Origin: SW-9-67-25 sp964471665
GTDB lineage: Archaea > Halobacteriota > Halobacteria > Halobacteriales > Haloarculaceae
Assembly: GCA_964471665.1 (NCBI GenBank)
Contig: CAYYHG010000065.1
Location: 1-14,822, forward strand
DNA length: 14,822 nt
Direction: 5' to 3'
Positions 14,395 to 14,822 of this stretch are shown here, piece by piece. Below the pieces are notes generated by a model. The model was not told the DNA's origin. It made no database searches and saw only the letters and a program-made list of their open reading frames with translations. The translations under genes were made by a program, and so were the position numbers. Position 1 is the stretch's first letter. Each line of letters opens with the position of its first letter.

Positions 14395-14685
14395 ATGGAA
14401 TTCGACAAGCTCGTCCACCAGCCAACGCGGTTGCAAATCTTCGCCTACCTCTATCAGCACGGTGAGACGCGGTTTCCTGAGCTGGCTGACGAGCTCGGTC
14501 TCACCGAGGGGAACCTCTCGAGTCACCTCCAGACGATGGAGGACGCAGCTTGTGTCACCGTCGAGAAAGAATTCGTAGACCGCACCCCGCAGACAACCTG
14601 CGAACTCACTGCCCACGGCCGCGAGGCGTTTGAGGAACACGTCCAGACGCTCGAGTTGCTCCTCGAACAGATTGAGGAGGACTGA
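14395..14685 (+). CDS. Small winged-helix transcriptional regulator
   Basis: This 96-aa protein is a single winged-helix domain of the MarR/ArsR-like HTH_34 type. Helix 1 follows MEFDKLVHQPTRLQIFAYLY, helix 2 is FPELADELGL (27-36), and the recognition helix is TEGNLSSHLQTMEDA (37-51). The wing is VTVEKEFVDRTPQTTCELT (54-72) and the C-terminal helix GREAFEEHVQTLELLLEQ probably dimerises. Length is normal for the family. No Cys metal site is present; Cys53 and Cys69 are isolated. It is translated from the strong Shine-Dalgarno sequence at the end of the membrane-protein gene. Members next to membrane proteins commonly repress their own operon; the paired motifs at 13693-13740 are the obvious candidate target (inference). 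Confidence 0.88.
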   Translation: MEFDKLVHQPTRLQIFAYLYQHGETRFPELADELGLTEGNLSSHLQTMEDAACVTVEKEFVDRTPQTTCELTAHGREAFEEHVQTLELLLEQIEED

Positions 14686-14822
14686 TACGGACTACTGTCG
14701 TTCTGCCTCGGATCGATCACCCGACAGCGAACGGTCGACCTGGAAAACGGCGACAGCGGTCCACCTCATTCCCGCAACTTACCTGCCTGGCCCACCACGT
14801 ATACATCACGGGCATGGATACA
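14686..14822. other. Terminal region without a certain gene
   Basis: CTGTCG (14695-14700) and CGACAG (14722-14727) could form a stem after the winged-helix gene. An A/T patch GTATACAT (14799-14806 region) precedes an ATG at 14814 (M-D-T), at the very edge. It may open the next gene, but the distance is too short for a leaderless start at that ATG. Confidence 0.3.

Noticed and set aside
14814..14822. Start of a further gene at ATG 14814
   Set aside because: Only three codons are visible and there is no Shine-Dalgarno sequence or correctly spaced TATA box, so it is not called as a gene.

Overview
The window looks like haloarchaeal chromosome. It is GC-rich, most predicted proteins are rich in Asp and Glu, and three genes lie just downstream of A/T-rich boxes that would give leaderless or nearly leaderless transcripts. 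It also carries two regulators of the bacterio-opsin activator (HTH_10) type and a Tat lipoprotein with a Gly/Asp-rich linker. No genus can be named from sequence alone.

Layout. 1-444 is the 3' end of a zinc metallopeptidase-like gene of the F420-biosynthesis-associated (DUF2342) family. 535-2715 is rqcH (NFACT family, ribosome-associated quality control). A nested inverted repeat (2773-2847) separates it from a convergent RCK/TrkA-type nucleotide-binding protein (2851-3513, minus). That gene starts under a palindrome-covered TATA box and inside a 21-bp alternating pyrimidine-purine tract. Next comes a 49-bp tandem duplication (3564-3661) that repeats the 3' end of a small acidic minus-strand gene (3642-3926). 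A hairpin-rich divergent spacer leads to a 227-aa HTH_10 regulator (4180-4863).

5018-10502 is one tight operon with overlapping or nearly touching genes: a Tat lipoprotein solute-binding protein, two permeases, an ATPase of the CUT1 (MalK/UgpC) class, and a class III (CaiB/BaiF) CoA-transferase overlapping the ATPase gene by 4 nt. Its leader has a clear TATA box and two hairpins. The inferred logic is import of an organic compound followed by CoA activation, possibly controlled by the flanking HTH_10 regulators. The substrate is unknown.

10542-13421 (minus, convergent) is a 959-aa Bat-like sensor-regulator with PAS, GAF, BAT and HTH_10 domains. A long spacer holds a possible small upstream ORF that overlaps its start codon by 4 nt, and an AT-rich region with two related motifs. 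13754-14685 is a two-gene unit: a six-helix membrane protein followed, after a strong Shine-Dalgarno sequence, by a 96-aa winged-helix regulator. The last ~130 bp show no certain gene.

Most of the genes belong to known families. The least explained parts are the ABC/CoA-transferase module, the 49-bp duplication, and the structured promoters of the RCK gene and the membrane-protein unit. No CRISPR array, rRNA, tRNA, transposase or phage gene was seen.
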